Positions 17,085-26,273 of a DNA stretch of 64,000 nt are shown one piece after another. Both the position numbers and the translations under genes were made by a program. The stretch is from Coraliomargarita sp965656715. Lineage in GTDB: Bacteria > Verrucomicrobiota > Verrucomicrobiia > Opitutales > Coraliomargaritaceae. Below the pieces are notes generated by a model. It did no database searches and was not told the origin of the DNA. It worked only from the letters and a program-made list of their open reading frames with translations. Positions within the stretch are counted from its first letter, which is position 1; each line of letters opens with the position of its first letter. The stretch is taken from assembly GCA_965656715.1 (NCBI GenBank), contig CBFHLR010000001.1, forward strand, positions 1 through 64,000, in the 5' to 3' direction.

Positions 17085-18635
17085 TTATTCTGGCTTAGTA
17101 TGTTCGGCTTTGACCTTCAGTGCGGAGACTTGGCCTTGGCGGGCGTAGTCGGCCGCTTCGCCGAGGATGCGTGCTGCCTCCTGTGGAGCGTGGAAGCCCA
17201 TGGAGTTTTCGGCTGCGATAAAGTCGAGGCGCCACTGTGCGGCGCGCTGTAGCTCCAGTGCTTCCTTCAAGTCTTCCACCGTTGCGCCGGCGTCCTTGGC
17301 TTCCTGCACGGCGTCGAGTAGGTCGACGATCGCGGCACCGCCGCGTTGCAACAGATCGAAGTTGCGCTGCTGGATCGCATCCACACGAGCGAGGATCTCT
17401 TTCTCATCCACGTGGTGGCAGGTTTGACAAGCGCGGTTAACGTTGAGCAGTGGGCTGCGCACCCAGTGGTCGGATACCTTGGTGGCACCGTCGCGCTGGT
17501 ATGGCATGTGGCAGTCGGAGCAGGAGACACCTGCGCGAGCATGTATGCCTTGCGCCCAGAGTTCGAACTCGGGGTGCTGCGCTTTAAGAATCTCAGCACC
17601 GCTTTCTTTGTGAATGTAGTCGAAGAAACGCTTGCCGTCAGCAAATTCAGTTTCGTTCCAGTGCTTTTCCTGANNNNNNNNNNNNNNNNNNNNNNNNNNN
17701 NNNNNNNNNNNNNNNNNNNNNNNNNNNNNNNNNNNNNNNNNNNNNNNNNNNNNNNNNNNNNNNNNNNNNNNNTCCTCGACACGTAGACCCTCGCTCCATG
17801 GGAACTCGAGTGGCATCGCGCTAGAGCAGTAGTATTCGACGTGGCACTGCGCGCAAACGAAGGAGCGCATTTCAGTGCGGCTGGAGAGTTCGTTTGGATC
17901 GTATGGTGTGCTGCGGTCGGTGTCGCGCCAGCGTTGGATCGATGGGAACGGAGTCGCATCGCCTTCAGACTCGGCGAAGGCCTGAATGCCTTGGATGAAG
18001 CCTGGGCGAGTCACGCGGAGCTTCATGGTTTCGGAGTCGTGGCAGTCGACGCAAGAGACCGGATGCGCGTGGCCCATGTCGTGCATCATGCCATTGAGTT
18101 CTTCATACGACATCTTGTGAGTGGCCTCGAAACCTGCCATTGCATCGCCATCGCCCAGCTCGCGATAGACCGGCATGATGGATGCGTGGCAGTGTAAGCA
18201 CGAGCCGCTTTGCGGAACGTTGAGGCGGTCGGTCTCCTCTTGGTCCTGCAACATGTAGGCGTGGCCGCGGCGGTCACGATAATCAATCGAGAAGGCATAG
18301 CCGAGGAACATGCGCTTCAGCCATGGGTCGCGCTCTATCTTTTGCTCGGGGAGCGCTTCACTGCCACCGTGTCCGCCGAAGCGGGTGCGGGTCGCGAGCG
18401 CGGTAAGCTTGTAGCTCTCGTATTGTTTGGGCCAGTTGACACCCCATGGCTCCGGATCGGTGGTGTCTTCAGTGACCTCCACGAGTCGCACGTATGGGTT
18501 CTTCGCTTCTGACTTGCGCTCGAAGATGTTCATCAGCAGGGCGGTGACGAGTGCTACGCCGACAGCGGTGATGAGGAAGACGAGCACGTAGCCGATGGCG
18601 CCTCGTTTGCGGTGATTGGTGTCCAGTGTGTTCAT
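17085..18635 (-). CDS. nrfA: Cytochrome c nitrite reductase, catalytic subunit
   Basis: Periplasmic pentahaem enzyme reducing nitrite to ammonium with six electrons. An N-terminal membrane segment (about 14-35) serves as uncleaved anchor or signal. Five haem motifs are visible: CLHCH (146-150), CVDCH (195-199), CAQCHVEYYC (261-), CSDCH and CQTCH. LKAQHPEFE and HMPYQRDG match the NrfA active-site region. The first motif is CxxCH where the Escherichia coli type has CxxCK. A block of 99 N (17674-17772) interrupts the gene; closing it gives VEDQEKHW in frame, so little or nothing is missing. nrfH lies 12 bp upstream. Confidence 0.95.
   Translation of the reverse strand: MNTLDTNHRKRGAIGYVLVFLITAVGVALVTALLMNIFERKSEAKNPYVRLVEVTEDTTDPEPWGVNWPKQYESYKLTALATRTRFGGHGGSEALPEQKIERDPWLKRMFLGYAFSIDYRDRRGHAYMLQDQEETDRLNVPQSGSCLHCHASIMPVYRELGDGDAMAGFEATHKMSYEELNGMMHDMGHAHPVSCVDCHDSETMKLRVTRPGFIQGIQAFAESEGDATPFPSIQRWRDTDRSTPYDPNELSSRTEMRSFVCAQCHVEYYCSSAMPLEFPWSEGLRVEXXXXXXXXXXXXXXXXXXXXXXXXXXXXXXXXXXQEKHWNETEFADGKRFFDYIHKESGAEILKAQHPEFELWAQGIHARAGVSCSDCHMPYQRDGATKVSDHWVRSPLLNVNRACQTCHHVDEKEILARVDAIQQRNFDLLQRGGAAIVDLLDAVQEAKDAGATVEDLKEALELQRAAQWRLDFIAAENSMGFHAPQEAARILGEAADYARQGQVSALKVKAEHTKPE
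17674..17772. other. Run of 99 N inside nrfA
   Basis: If the block is removed, the flanking GA and T join to form a GAT codon and the protein reads LRVEDQEKHW in frame, as expected of NrfA at this place. Confidence 0.9.
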
Positions 18636-18647
18636 GATGGAGCCGGG

Positions 18648-19196
18648 TTATTTGGTTAAAGCAGTTAAAGGTTCATACTTGCCCATGCCGACACGCTCGC
18701 CGTGGCCGACGGTGCGGTGGCAGTGCACGCAGTCCATATTGTCGCGATCGACTCCGCCTTCGACGATGATGTCGTGCACGAAGTCATCGTGGCAATCGAT
18801 GCAGTTCTGTTGGAGGATGTCGGCGGCCTTGTCGCGAATCGCGATGGGTTCAGGGAAATCTTGAAAGGTGAAGCCTTTGGAGTGCAGGTAGCCGTTCTCA
18901 GCCTTCGCGATGTATTTGCCAATAAAGTCGTGGGGTAAATGGCAGTCGACACAGGTGGCTGCAGTGTGGTGGCTGGCCTTTTGCCAAGAATCGTATTGCG
19001 GCTGCATGATGTGGCAATTCACGCAGGCTTGAGGGTCCTTACTAAAGTAGGAGAGACCTTCTCCATATTGGAAGGTGTAGCTCCCAAGGCCCAGAAGCGA
19101 TCCAGCAGCAATTGCGAGCAAGAAGCCCGCAAATGACATGCCCAACCAAGTTCGTTTTTTCTTCTGATGCCTCAATATTTGAGGACGTGTGTTCAT
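18648..19196 (-). CDS. nrfH: Cytochrome c nitrite reductase, small membrane subunit
   Basis: 182-residue NapC/NirT-family quinol dehydrogenase that passes electrons from the menaquinol pool to NrfA. One N-terminal transmembrane helix (about 17-40) precedes four haem motifs: CVNCH, CVDCH, CIDCH and CVHCH. KDPQACVNCHIMQPQYDSW is typical of NrfH, including the Met close to haem 1. Forms an operon with nrfA (12 bp apart), with a candidate promoter directly upstream. This NrfHA arrangement is the one found in delta/epsilonproteobacteria, Bacteroidetes and Verrucomicrobia, in place of NrfBCD. Confidence 0.95.
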   Translation of the reverse strand: MNTRPQILRHQKKKRTWLGMSFAGFLLAIAAGSLLGLGSYTFQYGEGLSYFSKDPQACVNCHIMQPQYDSWQKASHHTAATCVDCHLPHDFIGKYIAKAENGYLHSKGFTFQDFPEPIAIRDKAADILQQNCIDCHDDFVHDIIVEGGVDRDNMDCVHCHRTVGHGERVGMGKYEPLTALTK

Positions 19197-19205
19197 CGTT
19201 AGAGA

Positions 19206-19233
19206 ATCATACGGGCTTTGGTGCTCACGTCAA
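19206..19233 (-). promoter_or_regulatory. Candidate sigma70-type promoter of nrfHA
   Basis: Read on the minus strand, TTGACG (19228-19233) and TATGAT (19206-19211) are separated by 16 bases. The -10 ends only nine bases before the nrfH ATG and no Shine-Dalgarno sequence is seen, so transcription would give a nearly leaderless message. No clear FNR palindrome was found in 19197-19432. Confidence 0.4.
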
Positions 19234-19432
19234 ATAATAATAAAATACTAAATGGTGTTTTATTGGGTGTGGTTTGAGCGAAGCTAGTTGCTTTCCATGC
19301 CACTTATAGAGCGGGATAGAGTTTTATTTCGACGAATCTACTAAGCGTAGTTTTACCGCTCGTTGCCCAGTGGTAACGATTTTTTTTCAATGGAGTCACG
19401 ATTCCGTGCGTAGCACTAATACGGACTCGTAG

Positions 19433-20959
19433 CTATTGTAGGTGTGAAATCGTTTCGACCACGAAATGATCCAAGCTCGACTGTGGGGATTCGAAGGCGA
19501 TTTCCATTTCGAGTTCCTTTAAGGTCTTCGAAGTCAGCGGGCCGATACTGCCGAATGCTGGCTGTGTCGCTCCGTCTTCCAGTGCGAGTGCAGCTTGTTG
19601 ATCAACGTAAGACTTTACGGTCGAAGAACTAGTGAACAGCACTGCGTCGGCGCCTTCCTTGCGGAAACGCTCGGCGATCGGATCTTTGCTGAGGTCGGTC
19701 TTGCTGGTCTTGTAGAGTGGCAAGGTGTCGACGATGGCACGACCTTCGTCTTCGAGGCGCTTGACCAGTGTCTCACGGTTCTGGTTGCCGGTGACGATCA
19801 GCATCTTGATGCTCTCCACGCCTTCATCTTCGATGAACTTGGTCGCGAGGGCGTCGGCGTTGGCCTTGGGCGGAATCAGGTCCACTTTAAGGTGATGCTT
19901 CTCAATCTCGCGGGCAGTGGCTGCACCGACAGCGGCAATACGCATCGGGCCGAGGCAACGGATGTCCTGATAGGCCTTGTAGAAGAGTTCGAAGAAGGTC
20001 TTCACGCCATTGGCGCTGGTGAACACGATCCATTCATAGACGGCCATTTCGGCGAACACTTCGGTGAGTGTGTTGGGATCATAGTGTGGCTCGACTTTGA
20101 TGAAAGGGAGTTCGAGCACTTCGGCGCCCTGTGCTTCAAGCATCTCAGTCAGTTGGCCTGCTTGCTCGCGCGCGCGAGTGACGACCACGCGTTTGCCAAA
20201 CAGCGGACGGCCTTCAAACCATTCGGTCTTGGTGCGTTGGGCAACCACTCCGCCAATGATGATCATCGCGGGTGTGCCAATGCCGGCGGCTTCGATGTCG
20301 CTGACGATGCTGTCGACGGTGCCGTAAACGGAGCGCTGTCGATTGAGCGTTGCCCATTGGATGACGCCGACCGGAGTTTCGCCTGACATGCCACCTTCTT
20401 TGAGTTCGCCCAGAATGCGTGGCAATTGCCCGAGGCTCATGTAGAGGCAGAGCGTGCCGTTGGTGCTGCCGTGCTTTTTAAAGTCGATGCTCAGCGTATG
20501 CTTCTCGGGATTCTCATGCCCGGTGAGGAAGGTGATCGATGAGCTGTATTCGCGATGGGAGAGAGGGATGCCCGCGTAGGATGCGGCTGCCAGAGCTGCG
20601 GTGACACCGGGGACGATTTCGAATGGGATCTTGTCCGCTTGCAGTTCGGAGACTTCTTCGCCGCCGCGGCCAAAGACAAATGGGTCGCCACCCTTGAGGC
20701 GCACGACTTGTAGGCCCTTGTGTGCACGATCGACCAGGAGTTCTTCAATCTCGTCCTGCGGCAGGGAGTGTAGGCCGGAGCGCTTGCCGACGTAGACTTT
20801 CTCGGCATCTGCGCGCGCCCAGTCGAGTAGCTTCGGGTTGGCCAGGTAGTCATATACGATGACGTCGGCGGTTTCGATGAGTTCGCGTGCGCGCACGGTG
20901 ACCAAGCCCGGATCGCCTGGGCCGGCACCAATGAGATAAACTTTTCCTGTGTGTTCCAT
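19433..20959 (-). CDS. cobA-hemD: Uroporphyrinogen-III C-methyltransferase / uroporphyrinogen-III synthase fusion
   Basis: 508-residue bifunctional tetrapyrrole enzyme. The first half is the SAM-dependent methyltransferase making precorrin-2 for sirohaem/cobalamin (YLIGAGPGDPGLVTVRA at the start, VRLKGGDPFVFGRGGEE about 85-101, TPVGVIQWAT). The second half, from about residue 255 (GKRVVVTRAREQAGQL), is the HemD synthase that closes hydroxymethylbilane to uroporphyrinogen III. ATG at 20959 is used; the 21 codons above it run through a REP element. It follows hemC on the same strand, placing two successive haem-synthesis steps next to nrfHA. Confidence 0.93.
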   Translation of the reverse strand: MEHTGKVYLIGAGPGDPGLVTVRARELIETADVIVYDYLANPKLLDWARADAEKVYVGKRSGLHSLPQDEIEELLVDRAHKGLQVVRLKGGDPFVFGRGGEEVSELQADKIPFEIVPGVTAALAAASYAGIPLSHREYSSSITFLTGHENPEKHTLSIDFKKHGSTNGTLCLYMSLGQLPRILGELKEGGMSGETPVGVIQWATLNRQRSVYGTVDSIVSDIEAAGIGTPAMIIIGGVVAQRTKTEWFEGRPLFGKRVVVTRAREQAGQLTEMLEAQGAEVLELPFIKVEPHYDPNTLTEVFAEMAVYEWIVFTSANGVKTFFELFYKAYQDIRCLGPMRIAAVGAATAREIEKHHLKVDLIPPKANADALATKFIEDEGVESIKMLIVTGNQNRETLVKRLEDEGRAIVDTLPLYKTSKTDLSKDPIAERFRKEGADAVLFTSSSTVKSYVDQQAALALEDGATQPAFGSIGPLTSKTLKELEMEIAFESPQSSLDHFVVETISHLQ

Positions 20960-20963
20960 ATCT

Positions 20964-21035
20964 GTAGGGGCGTGCCTTGGCACGCCCGTGAAATGTTTGC
21001 GAGCTGAGTGCGGGCGCGTCAAGTCGCGCCCCTAC
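20964..21035. repeat. REP pair (BIME-like), types A and B in inverted order
   Basis: The left unit on the plus strand is GTAGGGGCGTGCCTTGGCAC then GCCC (type A). The right unit on the minus strand is GTAGGGGCGCGACTTGACGC then GCCC (type B). Each starts with a GTAG foot and folds into a GC hairpin. The same two units occur inverted at 37453-37620. The GTAG of the right unit supplies the TAG stop of hemC. Confidence 0.8.
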
Positions 21036-21889
21036 AAGTTTAAGTCGCCGAGGATGGCGGAGAGCACACCGTCGATTTCCAGGATACTCTCGATTTCAAA
21101 TTCGTAAGTGGTGTGGCCGACTTCGGGATGGTAAATGTAAAAAGTCTTGCCGTCGTAGTGTGCGCCGACCGGTGTTTGGCAGCCGCCGCCTAGGCGGTGT
21201 AGGAACTCGCGCTCGAGTGTGACGGCGAGCTTGGTCTGTTCGCAGAAGAGATCCTGGTAGATTTCCAGGTCCTTCTCGCGGCATTGGATCGCGATGGCTG
21301 CTTGGCCGGGTGCGGGCACCATCTCGGCGATCGGGAGTTCGACAAACTCGAGACCTTCGTAGTTGTCGATATCGAGACGGTCTAGGCCAGCCGCTGCGAG
21401 GAGGGTGGCTTCGGCTTCGTGGTCTTCGGCGATCTTGCGCAAGCGGGTGCCGACGTTGCCGCGCAGCGTGGTCCACTCTGCTTCGTCGTTGAGCAGTGCG
21501 AGCTGTGCGCGTCGGCGCGGGCTGCTGGTCGCGATCAGTTTCGGGTGTTCGGCTTCGCTGCGATGCACGAGCACGTCGTTGGCGCGGGCGCGGGGGAGGT
21601 AGCCTGCAATGCACAAGTCCTCGGCGAAGGTGGTGGGCATGTCCTTGGCGCTGTGCACGGCGAGTGTCGCTTTGTTGGCCAGCAGCGCTTCTTCGAGTTC
21701 CTTGGTGAAGAGGCCAATGCCGCCGCGCTTTTCCAGTGACCAGTTCAGGCGTTCGTCGACCTTAGTCGAGAGGCGTAACTCCTCAAATTCAGCTTCGGGC
21801 AGCTTGTCGGCCAGCCACGCGCGGACCATCTCGGTCTGCTTCAGGGCGAGCGGGCTCTTGCGGGTGGCGATCTGGATTGGTGATTGCAT
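21032..21889 (-). CDS. hemC: Porphobilinogen deaminase (hydroxymethylbilane synthase)
   Basis: 285-residue enzyme polymerising four porphobilinogens into hydroxymethylbilane. Motifs: IATRKSPLALKQTEMV at the start, VHSAKDMPT, IATSSPRRRAQL (binding arginines), LRGNVGTRLRKI, and GGGCQTPVGAH where the Cys carries the dipyrromethane cofactor. ATG 21889 is chosen because the family sequence starts there; the open frame above it is repeat DNA. Its stop codon TAG is formed by the GTAG foot of the adjacent REP, and the protein is somewhat short at the C-terminus compared with the usual about 300-310. Feeds CobA-HemD downstream. Confidence 0.93.
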   Translation of the reverse strand: MQSPIQIATRKSPLALKQTEMVRAWLADKLPEAEFEELRLSTKVDERLNWSLEKRGGIGLFTKELEEALLANKATLAVHSAKDMPTTFAEDLCIAGYLPRARANDVLVHRSEAEHPKLIATSSPRRRAQLALLNDEAEWTTLRGNVGTRLRKIAEDHEAEATLLAAAGLDRLDIDNYEGLEFVELPIAEMVPAPGQAAIAIQCREKDLEIYQDLFCEQTKLAVTLEREFLHRLGGGCQTPVGAHYDGKTFYIYHPEVGHTTYEFEIESILEIDGVLSAILGDLNL

Positions 21890-21931
21890 GAACGTCGAAC
21901 ATCCAACGTCGAACATCGAACGTCGAATCAA
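21888..21931. repeat. MNxEyrxSNxERR-type intergenic repeat, copy 2
   Basis: ATGAACGTCGAACATCCAAC... on the plus strand, a run of near-repeats of GTCGAACATC, spelling MNVEHPTSNIERRIK. Related to copy 1 at 16411-16457. It sits directly on the hemC start. Confidence 0.6.
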
Positions 21932-21997
21932 AAGTGCGAGGAGGTTGGGGTCCCGCCTTTCCTGACATGAGTCAGTCGTATGTAGGCGGTTTCAAAA

Positions 21998-22059
21998 GTA
22001 GAACAGGCATCTTGCCTGTTTCAGTGTTTCTGGTGGCGCAGGCGGGACGCCTACGCTAC
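21998..22059. repeat. GTAGAACAGGCAT-type inverted repeat, copy 1
   Basis: Begins GTAGAACAGGCATCTTGCCT, a small hairpin (ACAGGCA/TGCCTGT), and ends GCGCAGGCGGGACGCCTACG then CTAC, a second hairpin. Copy 2 at 36161-36210 keeps both hairpins but a shorter spacer. A partial element GGGGTCCCGCCTTT lies just before it at 21947-21960 and matches the end of the element at 25276-25333. Confidence 0.75.
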
Positions 22060-22081
22060 GTTCCTTGACCCCAACAAATGA

Positions 22082-22115
22082 AAAGCGGCCGAAGGAATGA
22101 ACCAACGACCGCTTT
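22082..22115 (-). terminator. Possible terminator after ilvC
   Basis: AAAGCGG (22082-22088) and CCGCTTT (22109-22115) form a 7-bp stem 25 bp past the ilvC stop. On the minus strand it is followed by TTTCATTT. Weak T-tract. Confidence 0.4.
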
Positions 22116-22139
22116 GAAAAGCTAGTTGAAAAGCGCGGC

Positions 22140-23168
<1,029 letters not shown>

Positions 23169-23235
23169 TGTTCTGTGTATCTTTTGGAGCGAGTGGCTCC
23201 TCTGTTGTATTTATATGGAAGTGTAGAGGCTTCGA

Positions 23236-23712
23236 CTACTGGCCGCGCTTGAGTGCGAGACCGCCGGAGCGGGCCATCTCAACGATGCCGTGTGGCTCGA
23301 TGAGGCTGAGGAAGCCTTTTACCTTGTTTGCGTTGCCAGTCATTTCGATGTTCACCGTTTCAGGAGAGACGTCGATGATGCGGGCACGGAAAATGTCGCA
23401 GATCTGCATGATCTCGGAGCGCTTCTCGGGAGCCGCGCTGACCTTCAGCATGACGAGCTCGCGCTCGGTGGCCGAGCCTTTGGAGAATTCTGTCACTTCC
23501 AGCACGTTGATCAGCTTGTTGACTTGCTTGATCGCTTGATCGAGCGAGTCGCTGTCACCTTTAATGCAGACAGTGATGCGGGAGAAACGATCATCCGGCA
23601 TCGGGCCCACATTCAAGCTTTCGATGTTAAATCCTCGGCCGCTGAACATACCAGCGATACGTGCGAGGACACCGAACTTGTTTTCAACGAGAATGGAAAT
23701 GATGTGGCGCAT
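23236..23712 (-). CDS. ilvN: Acetolactate synthase small (regulatory) subunit
   Basis: 158-residue regulatory subunit with an N-terminal ACT domain (ISILVENKFGVLARIAGMFS, GRGFNIESLNVG), the site of valine feedback inhibition in this family, and the conserved C-terminal ALS_ss_C domain (ERELVMLKVSA to GIVEMARSGGLALKRG). Upstream of ilvC on the same strand. ilvB would be expected upstream, but the next feature is tRNA-Val and so it must be elsewhere or in another operon. Confidence 0.94.
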   Translation of the reverse strand: MRHIISILVENKFGVLARIAGMFSGRGFNIESLNVGPMPDDRFSRITVCIKGDSDSLDQAIKQVNKLINVLEVTEFSKGSATERELVMLKVSAAPEKRSEIMQICDIFRARIIDVSPETVNIEMTGNANKVKGFLSLIEPHGIVEMARSGGLALKRGQ

Positions 23713-23757
23713 AATAAAAAGGGCCCAATTTTGGATGGACCCGGAGTTTTTTCGAAA

Positions 23758-23834
23758 TGGTAGACGGTGAGGGATTCGAACCCACGACCCCCTCGGTGTA
23801 AACGAGGTGCTCTAACCAGCTGAGCTAACCGTCC
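23758..23834 (-). tRNA. tRNA-Val (anticodon UAC)
   Basis: Read on the minus strand: acceptor GGACGGT pairs with ACCGTCT (one G-U), the anticodon stem CCTCG/CGAGG holds loop TTTACAC with TAC, and the T arm has GGTTCGAATCC. Discriminator A and CCA are encoded. No variable-arm or intron oddities. Confidence 0.95.
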
Positions 23835-23994
23835 GCATTTTTCGGAAAGACGTGTAAAATGCTGCGCGCCCTTTTTGAATCAAGCCAAATTTTCACGAAT
23901 TTCTATTTTCTTTAAAAATAGTCGTATTGCAGCTTATAGAAGTCCGGGCTTGCAAATCTGCTTAGGACTTAACTTTTTATCACGCTTCGTTGAT

Positions 23995-24389
<395 letters not shown>

Positions 24390-24450
24390 ATTGGCCCTTT
24401 GACGCTGCTTTGTTCTCGACGGGCTGAGCGGCGAACGTATCACTTTGCCT

Positions 24451-25236
24451 ATGTCTGCCACGGTATTTACGATTGCGAACCAAAAGGGCGGTGTCGGTAA
24501 GACGACCACCGCGATCAATCTCAGTTATGCGCTTGCCGAACAGGGTGTGCGCACAGTGCTCGTGGACCTCGATCCACAGGCAAATGCGACCAGTGGTCTC
24601 GGTTTGGAAAAACTTGAAGGTGGCAGTCTGTATGGCCCTTTGCTCGGCGAGGGATCGGTCTTGGATAAGGTTCAGCCAGTGGGTGCGAACGCCAATCTCT
24701 TTGTGGTTCCATCCGAAGTCGACATGGCGGCCATTGAGATCGAGCTGGTGCAGCGGGAAAACTATTTGATCCAGCTGCGTGACGTGCTCGCTCCGCTCCG
24801 TGAGTCGGGTGACTACGATGCGATCATTTTGGACTGCCCGCCCGCGCTTGGCATGCTCTCGATGAATAGTCTGGCTGCCGCAGATTATCTGCTGATCGCG
24901 CTGCAATGTGAATATCTAGCGATGGAAGGCCTCGGCCAAATTTTGAAGGTGCTCGACACTTTACGTGAGGCTGGCGTGAATGACGGCCTCGAACTCGGCG
25001 GTATTTTGATGACGATGTTCGATCAGCGTAACAACTTGGCGCACCAAGTGGTGGGCGAGGTGCGCAATCACTTCGATGATATGGTCTTTCGCAGCATGAT
25101 TCCGCGCTCCATCCGTTTGAGTGAGGCGCCGAGCTTCGGCCAATCCATTTTCGAATACGATGGCAACAGCAAGGGCGCGAATGCCTACCGCTACTTTGCC
25201 GACGAAGTCATCGAGCGCTTTAGTCTCGGCAAGTAA
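24451..25236 (+). CDS. parA: ParA/Soj family chromosome-partitioning ATPase
   Basis: 261-residue deviant Walker-A ATPase that binds DNA non-specifically and moves ParB-parS complexes. Motif KGGVGKTTTAINL at 12-24, VLVDLDPQANATSGLGL (switch) and ILDCPPALGMLSMNSL (Walker B). The C-terminus IPRSIRLSEAPSFGQSI is highly typical of chromosomal Soj. ATG 24451 is preferred to an in-frame TTG two codons upstream. Unlike most loci there is no parB next door; the following gene, 107 bp on across a repeat, is a tyrosine recombinase. Confidence 0.93.
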   Translation: MSATVFTIANQKGGVGKTTTAINLSYALAEQGVRTVLVDLDPQANATSGLGLEKLEGGSLYGPLLGEGSVLDKVQPVGANANLFVVPSEVDMAAIEIELVQRENYLIQLRDVLAPLRESGDYDAIILDCPPALGMLSMNSLAAADYLLIALQCEYLAMEGLGQILKVLDTLREAGVNDGLELGGILMTMFDQRNNLAHQVVGEVRNHFDDMVFRSMIPRSIRLSEAPSFGQSIFEYDGNSKGANAYRYFADEVIERFSLGK

Positions 25237-25275
25237 GCTACCTTTAAATTTTTCATTCAAACAGTTGAGCTGGTT

Positions 25276-25333
25276 GGAGTCCCGGCTTCAGCCGGTTTCA
25301 AGTCACACTGAATCCGCCTAAAGGCGGGACCCC
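25276..25333. repeat. GGAG-footed inverted repeat between parA and the recombinase gene
   Basis: Starts GGAGTCCCGGCTTCAGCCGG (hairpin CCGGCT/AGCCGG) and ends CCGCCTAAAGGCGGGACCCC (hairpin CCGCCT/AGGCGG). The end matches GGGGTCCCGCCTTT at 21947. Shares the overall two-hairpin plan of the GTAG elements. Confidence 0.65.
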
Positions 25334-25343
25334 AGCCTTTCCA

Positions 25344-26270
25344 ATGACGGAGCCGGCCCCAACAGATAGTCTCCCACAGCTGGATGCATTTTGTGCGCAT
25401 CTGGCACTGGAGCGTCGTGTGTCGGAGTATACCGTGCGCAACTATCGTCATGCGGTGGAGAATTTCGTGGCATGCCTGCAAGAGCAGGGGAAGTGGAAGG
25501 ATGATTTCGCCAAAGTGCGATCATTGGAAGTGCGCTCCTTTCTGATCGAGCAGGGGCGACGTGTGTCGCGGCGCACCTTGCACAATCACGTCTCGGGCTT
25601 GCGCGCCTTTTATCGCTACCTGCGTCAGCAGGGGCAGGCAGACAACAATCCTTTTACCGGTGTGACCTTGCCCAAACTGGATAAACCGCTGCCGAAGTTT
25701 TTAACTGAAGCGCAAATGCGCGCACTGCTCAATGCGCCAATCCTATTGTGGAAGGATGGTAAGCTGGGAGAGTATGAAGCATTTCGCGATAGTCTGATTT
25801 TGGAGCTGCTCTATGGTGGTGGCCTGCGTGTTAGCGAACTCTGTTCGTTGAATCATGGTCAGGTGGATTTAGGGCAGGGCATTGCGCGTGTGCTGGGTAA
25901 GGGGCAAAAGGAGCGGCTCTGTCCGCTGGGGCCGGTTGCGGTGCAGTGCTTGAAAACCTTCGTCGAACGCTTCGACCTGAGCGCAGACTTGAGTTCGCCA
26001 GTTATCTCGCAACGCAATGGTCGTCGAATGGAGCCACGTCAGATCCAGAAGCGACTTAAGGTGCACTTGGCTGCAGCTGAGCTGCCACTGGATATGACAC
26101 CGCACAAGCTGCGCCATTCCTTTGCCACACACATGCTCAATAATGGTGCCGACCTGCGGGCGGTGCAGGAACTGCTCGGGCATGCCAACTTGTCGACCAC
26201 GCAGATTTATACCCACGTTTCGATCGCTCGGCTGAAAGAAGCGCACAAGCAGGCACACCCGAGGGCTTAG
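25344..26270 (+). CDS. xerC: XerC/XerD-type tyrosine recombinase
   Basis: 308-residue site-specific recombinase, probably for chromosome dimer resolution. The N-terminal SAM-like DNA-binding domain (about 10-100, YTVRNYRHAVENF) precedes the catalytic domain with Arg162 (GGGLRVSEL), Lys near KGQKER (186-191), HKLRH (His254, Arg257), His280 (LLGHANLSTTQ) and nucleophile Tyr289 (IYTH). Close in form to housekeeping XerC rather than a phage integrase. It lies about 1 kb from the tRNA-Ser 3'-end repeats, which makes context worth noting but is not evidence of activity there. Confidence 0.9.
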   Translation: MTEPAPTDSLPQLDAFCAHLALERRVSEYTVRNYRHAVENFVACLQEQGKWKDDFAKVRSLEVRSFLIEQGRRVSRRTLHNHVSGLRAFYRYLRQQGQADNNPFTGVTLPKLDKPLPKFLTEAQMRALLNAPILLWKDGKLGEYEAFRDSLILELLYGGGLRVSELCSLNHGQVDLGQGIARVLGKGQKERLCPLGPVAVQCLKTFVERFDLSADLSSPVISQRNGRRMEPRQIQKRLKVHLAAAELPLDMTPHKLRHSFATHMLNNGADLRAVQELLGHANLSTTQIYTHVSIARLKEAHKQAHPRA

Positions 26271-26273
26271 TGT

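Noticed and set aside
19595..20386. 263-codon plus-strand open frame
   Set aside because: Antisense of cobA-hemD; Gly/Asp/His-rich shadow.
25344..26270. Integron or phage integrase
   Set aside because: The protein resembles housekeeping XerC; no attC array, cassettes or phage genes are nearby.
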